A stretch of 64,000 nt of DNA, taken from Piscicola geometra. Its lineage: Eukaryota; Annelida; Clitellata; Hirudinida; Piscicolidae. Below, one piece after another: positions 59,347-64,000 of this stretch. Location: NCBI GenBank assembly GCA_943735955.1, contig OX030964.1, forward strand, positions 5,414,556 to 5,478,555. Direction: 5' to 3'. Made by a program: the position numbers and the translations under genes. Every line of letters begins with the position of its first letter. Position 1 is the first letter of the stretch. A model generated the notes under the pieces. That model was not told the origin of the DNA, ran no database searches, and worked only from the letters and a program-made list of their open reading frames with translations.

Positions 59347-59459
59347 TTAAAATTGTTCGACTCCTTCAACCTCAGCCAAATCGTTAGACATGATTTTCTC
59401 TCCCAAACCTCCACCATTCCTAACATTTTCACTACTCCAACAATCCAACATTGCCTGGA
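59347..59459 (-). CDS. Possible terminal exon convergent with the coiled-coil gene
   Basis: On the minus strand an acceptor TTATTTTTCAG precedes an open stretch reading QAMLDCWSSENVRNGGG, then EKIMSNDLAEVEGVEQF and a TAA. Its codons are less AT-biased than the flanks and the peptide looks protein-like. The stop lies about 25 bases from the stop of the plus-strand gene. No upstream exon was found in matching phase, so this is tentative. Confidence 0.3.
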
Positions 59460-59479
59460 CTGAAAAATAACTAATTAAC

Positions 59480-60115
59480 TTATCAATAATTTATTTTTTT
59501 ATACTTTAAATAGTACTTTAGACTTAGTGTGTTGCTTGATCTTTTCCTTAATTTAGTATTCGCTTGGGCTTGGGATGTCTTAATACATTTTCGTCGCAGG
59601 GATGCTTTTTCAAGCTTTTAACAGGGGTTCGCATTTACAGTGTATATTTTCTAAAATGACAAAATATTTATAGTCCCACTGAAATATTACCATAAAATAC
59701 CAAGATATTCACACACTTCAAATTTTTATAATTCAAGAAATATTTTTTATACTAATTCCACACAAAAAAACTTTTTTTTTCGAAAAATTAGGGCTTCTAA
59801 ACATGAATGCCCGAACAATCTCGTTCATGAAAATTGGATTCATTGAAACATGTAAAAAAAAGTCAAAGAATATTTTGATTTTTAGGAATAATGTCTGAGT
59901 AAAACACAATAAAATAATGAATTTCATTACCGTGGCGTAAACCCGGACGAGCTTCAAGACCACTGAATAACAGCAATTGCGATTTCGCCTTTAATTGGCG
60001 ATGCTTTTTAATTCGAAAGAGAAAAATCGACCTAAGTGAAAACTACGAAAATGCTTCACGTGGGAAATTGGCCTAACAAAGTGGAGAGTGTCAGCCATTA
60101 AGGAAGCAACCTTTC
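59480..60115. other. Intergenic sequence
   Basis: No supported gene. Short exon-like pieces on the minus strand near 59.60 and 59.93 kb lack phase-compatible partners. Confidence 0.5.
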
Positions 60116-60119
60116 ATCT

Positions 60120-60274
60120 AAAACGTTTTTTCAGTTATCCTCATTAACTTCATCATTGTCAGCACCACAATCTTCATAGTCATAATCAAACTCATCATAG
60201 TCTTCACAAGCATAATCATCACCATCATAATCATCATCATCACCAGCATAATCATCATCATCACTAGCATAATC
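60120..60274. repeat. Imperfect (ATC)n tract
   Basis: Non-coding continuation of the trinucleotide array whose right part (about 60275-60340) encodes the acidic tail of the lectin-like gene. Confidence 0.85.
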
Positions 60275-62619
60275 CTAATCGTCATCACCATTACTACGAC
60301 CATCATCACCACTATCATCATCATCATCATCATGACTATCGTGATGCTCTTCATAATACGCAAAGTTAGCCTTCACCTCACAAATCAACCCGTGTTCTCC
60401 TTCACACGCCACATTCTGCAACCTTTCCTCCAACAAAAGCAAGCCAACACAGCTTCCTAGCGGCGATGAATCGTTCGGAAATACTGGGAATTCCTCCAAC
60501 CAAGGGACTGATTCCTCGAAAACACTTTTCCCATCTGAGGGTTTCCGATAAACAATTGTTGCCATCTTTGAATTTTTATGTTTGAGGCTTAAAAATAAAG
60601 TCATGGAACATGGCACACCACTTCACCCAGCTCTTACCACCTCTGTTCTGCCAAAAGAAATTCGTGCTGTTGTCACTCCTGCCTGAAGTCCACACCATTT
60701 CCATGCCCAAGTCTGTTTTTAGAATATTAAATTTTTTCAATTAATCTTAAATTTTATATTTCCTAAAACAATATGTTGGTAAAAAATAATTGTGAAGAAC
60801 ATAAAAGGGCTTTTAGTTCCGAGAATTCAATTTTTTAGTGAAAAAAACCATTTTAAATCTAAAAGTGTATCGATTGATTTCTATAAAGCATTTTTTTAAT
60901 TTTGAAACACAAAAGACTTCTAAAAATCTTTTCAAAAAATTTATTAAAGAAAAATTGATCTTAAATGAACGTAGAAAAAACAGTCAATTTCTCAACTCTC
61001 AACGAAACCTCAAGACAGTAGCCCATAACACTTTAGTTTACAAAGTGCTACAAAATTAAAACTAAAAGCTTTTCTGAAGACTAAACCTTCAAAAAAAAAA
61101 CTAAAATACTAAAAACTAAACTTTTAAGAACAACATGTAATAAATCCTCAAAAACTAACGGTAGAGGGGGAGGACAAAGCCTGCAATGGTGTTTGCCTTG
61201 GAAGCGCTCTCAACACTGCACAGACCTGTCCTGATCTCCTTGCAGTACTGAATGCAGCTGCTCCAGTTCATCTTCAACCCCTTCAGTGGTGGAAGAATGA
61301 ATGGAAGGGAGGATGGAGTAAAATGGAGCGATGGGAAAAGTGGATGAATGGGTTAAAGAGGATTGGTGAAATAATGATAAATAGAATCCAAATTCCGAGA
61401 ACTTTTCTCGGATGATTTTGATGTTGAAATTGTTTTTAGCTGATCAATCAAATAAATTTCTATACCGCTTTTTCATGAAATTCAAATTAATAATAGAAAC
61501 AATAGAATCAATGGAAATTTCACCATTGGGTGGTGGAGGCATTTCTTCAACTGAGCTATATAATGGAAATTACGTGGACACAACTCTGCGGTAGTGGGAA
61601 ATTTGTCAAAAACTGAACTCTTTAATTGAGAAAACTGCGTTAAATCTGTAAAAATTCTGATTAATTATTTAGTTATATAATTTAAACTTAAATACAGAAA
61701 AAAAACATTTTTCAGAGATTAAAAAACTAACTAGCCCGACTATAATCCATCACGAAGTCAGGGTTTCCGTTCCCAAAGACAAAAGAACTTTTCAATGAAT
61801 GCGCATGATCAGAAGCTACAGACCAGTTGAAGTGGATGGTGCAGATGGTGGCGATGTTGGTGTTGGTGGTGTTGGTGATGATGTTGGTGGTGTTGGTAAT
61901 GATGTTGGTGGTGATGGTAATGATGTTGGTGGTGGTGCTAATGATGTTGGTGGTGTTGGTAATGATGTTGGTGGTGTTGGTAATGATGTTGGTGGTGATG
62001 GTATTAGGGTCAGTGGTGATGTAGCTATAGGTTGGAAGGGTAATGGTCATGATGCTGGGTGTGCTGGTAGTAGTGATGGAAGAGTGATCAGAGGAGGTGT
62101 TGGTGTTGGTTGTGGAAAAAGAAGAGTCTGTAGTGGTGTCAATGGCGTTCATGTTAAAGTTGCTTGTAGTCGAGCTCGTAGTGGTTTGAAAATCGGTGGG
62201 AGAAGGGTTGTTGATAGAATCGGTGCTTGTGGTAGTGGTGGGAAGAGTGGGGATGGTAGAATTGGTGTTCGAGGTAATGGTGGAAAAGAAAAAAATGAAA
62301 CGAATGCATTTTGCAGTGAAACATTCGAGGGAGCATTCAATCAACGAGACGTCATGAAAAATCTTGAAATCCGCTGAATCTGGTAGTTGTAGTTAGCTTA
62401 TATTGTTGTTAAAATGTTAGTTTGTTTTATTGCACGGATTTTTGAAATTTTATTTTTTTTAATGAAGTAGCGATGATAATGTAAATATTTTAGAATTGAA
62501 AAACTTGAAAAATGTTGATTAATTAACAAATTACCTTGTGCTAAACTGATTTCTGGATTCAGCATAGCTTTCAACAAAAACACTGACACTACCCACATTA
62601 CTACTTGCATGAACTCCAT
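60275..62619 (-). CDS. Secreted C-type-lectin-domain protein with mucin-like repeat (five exons)
   Basis: Exons: 62619-62535, 62373-61754, 61280-61160, 60712-60638 and 60534-60275. All phases agree, giving 386 residues. Exon 1 is a signal peptide (MEFMQVVMWVVSVFLLKAML) ending at GCA CAA G|GTAATT. Exon 2 starts with a Cys-rich PAN/apple-like piece (LIECSLECFTAKCIRFIFFF), then a long Thr/Asn/Ser-rich mucin-like region with TNIITNT repeats, ending FVFGNGNPDF. Exons 3-5 form the lectin fold: MNWSSCIQYCKEIRTGLCSV, ANTIAGFVLPLYH, WTSGRSDNSTNFFWQNRG and SSPLGSCVGLL to ACEGEHGLICE. No EPN/QPD or WND calcium-sugar motif is evident, so sugar binding is doubtful. The C-terminus is a poly-Asp tail from a GAT repeat. 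The exon 2 donor (TTC|GTGATG) is the weakest junction; an additional 3' exon is possible. Confidence 0.75.
61840..62010 (-). other. Coding minisatellite: mucin-like Thr/Asn repeat
   Basis: About 21-bp units (plus strand GGTGGTGTTGGTAATGATGT) lie inside exon 2 of the lectin-like gene. They encode (T/S)TNIITNT-type heptads, rich in potential O-glycosylation sites. The unit is a multiple of three, so copy-number change keeps the frame. Confidence 0.8.
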
Positions 62620-62624
62620 TACCC

Positions 62625-63000
62625 TTCTTTTCGGAGTCCTAAATAATATAAATCAAAGTTGTTTTTAATTAGAATCGTTAAGCAGGTAGTGAAAAAACAA
62701 AAAATGACTTTTAATCTTTTTCCGGAACACCTTAATGACCTTTGTGGGCTTTTATAGGCTGGTTTTCCGTTTTAAACTTTCAAATCAATACGTGTTTCCT
62801 CCTTGCTGCAGAGTCCATTAGTCTATTGTCTGCACTCTATAAACTTTAAAAAAATGGTTTTATTATTTATATTTCAATTATATTTGTTCAAATTATTTTT
62901 ACTAATTAAATTATTTTGAACAACGCATAAATTTTTTTAAATATATATATAACAAATGCTTGGAAATGACGTTTTTCCGTAAACAAATTCGATCCGAACA
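62625..63000. other. Upstream flank of the lectin-like gene
   Basis: It should contain the promoter of the minus-strand lectin gene. A TATATATATA stretch lies at about 62941, but it is far from the gene start and next to the microsatellite. No gene seen. Confidence 0.5.
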
Positions 63001-63002
63001 AC

Positions 63003-64000
<998 letters not shown>

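Noticed and set aside
61799..62377. Gly/Val/Asp-rich 192-codon frame on the plus strand
   Set aside because: Antisense shadow of the mucin-like exon of the lectin gene, whose minus-strand frame joins in phase to a signal peptide exon and the lectin exons.

Overview
This is a stretch of an animal nuclear genome. It has spliced genes with GT..AG introns, conserved metazoan proteins, non-LTR retrotransposon, hAT and tRNA-related SINE relics, and an exceptional load of micro- and minisatellites. AT-richness, short introns and gene content suggest a lophotrochozoan, perhaps an annelid such as a leech. That placement is inference. There is no bacterial-style operon and no CRISPR array.

Region 1 (about 2.5-35.3 kb) holds a dispersed cluster of an unrecognised gene family. 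I assembled seven copies with spliced reading frames (2.5+, 5.7+, 9.7-, 13.2-, 21.1-, 30.6+, 35.3-), one disabled copy (29.7-) and two relics (15.2- and 27.2-). Most have two exons and all introns are phase 0. Exon 1 ends in a shared segment (LQRNNNHSRKTARSAQLF, then NNALLEQYLSSLYSTLNQNV) followed by an acidic stretch. The second exon is Lys/Arg/Ser/Pro-rich and variable, ending either in a PPSPLS-type or an RRRL-type tail. A 101-bp block of exon 1 is identical in four copies and one base different in a fifth, although the flanks have diverged. This family is the best candidate for an undescribed system.

Region 2 (16.5-25.3 kb, + strand) is a complete nine-exon gene for a mitochondrial tricarboxylate (citrate) carrier, SLC25A1-like. 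One family gene lies antisense inside its 5.2-kb first intron. Its third intron is filled by a minisatellite whose unit is a copy of the adjoining 5' splice site. Two of its 3' splice sites sit directly at the ends of microsatellites.

Region 3 (25.3-50 kb) is mostly repeats: LINE, SINE and hAT fragments, (GT)n, (CTA)n, (TTA)n and (ATC)n arrays, and a 3.2-kb array of a 17-bp unit.

Region 4 (50.4-57.4 kb, + strand) is a ROR-family receptor tyrosine kinase gene (Ig, Frizzled, kringle, transmembrane, kinase). Its kinase has lost the HRD and DFG aspartates and so appears to be a pseudokinase. Several exons have absorbed microsatellites as coding low-complexity sequence.

Region 5 (57.4-64 kb) holds a small coiled-coil gene (+), a possible convergent terminal exon (-), and a secreted C-type-lectin-domain gene with a mucin-like Thr/Asn repeat (-). 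It ends in a (TTGA)n array grown from the 3' hairpin of an interspersed repeat.
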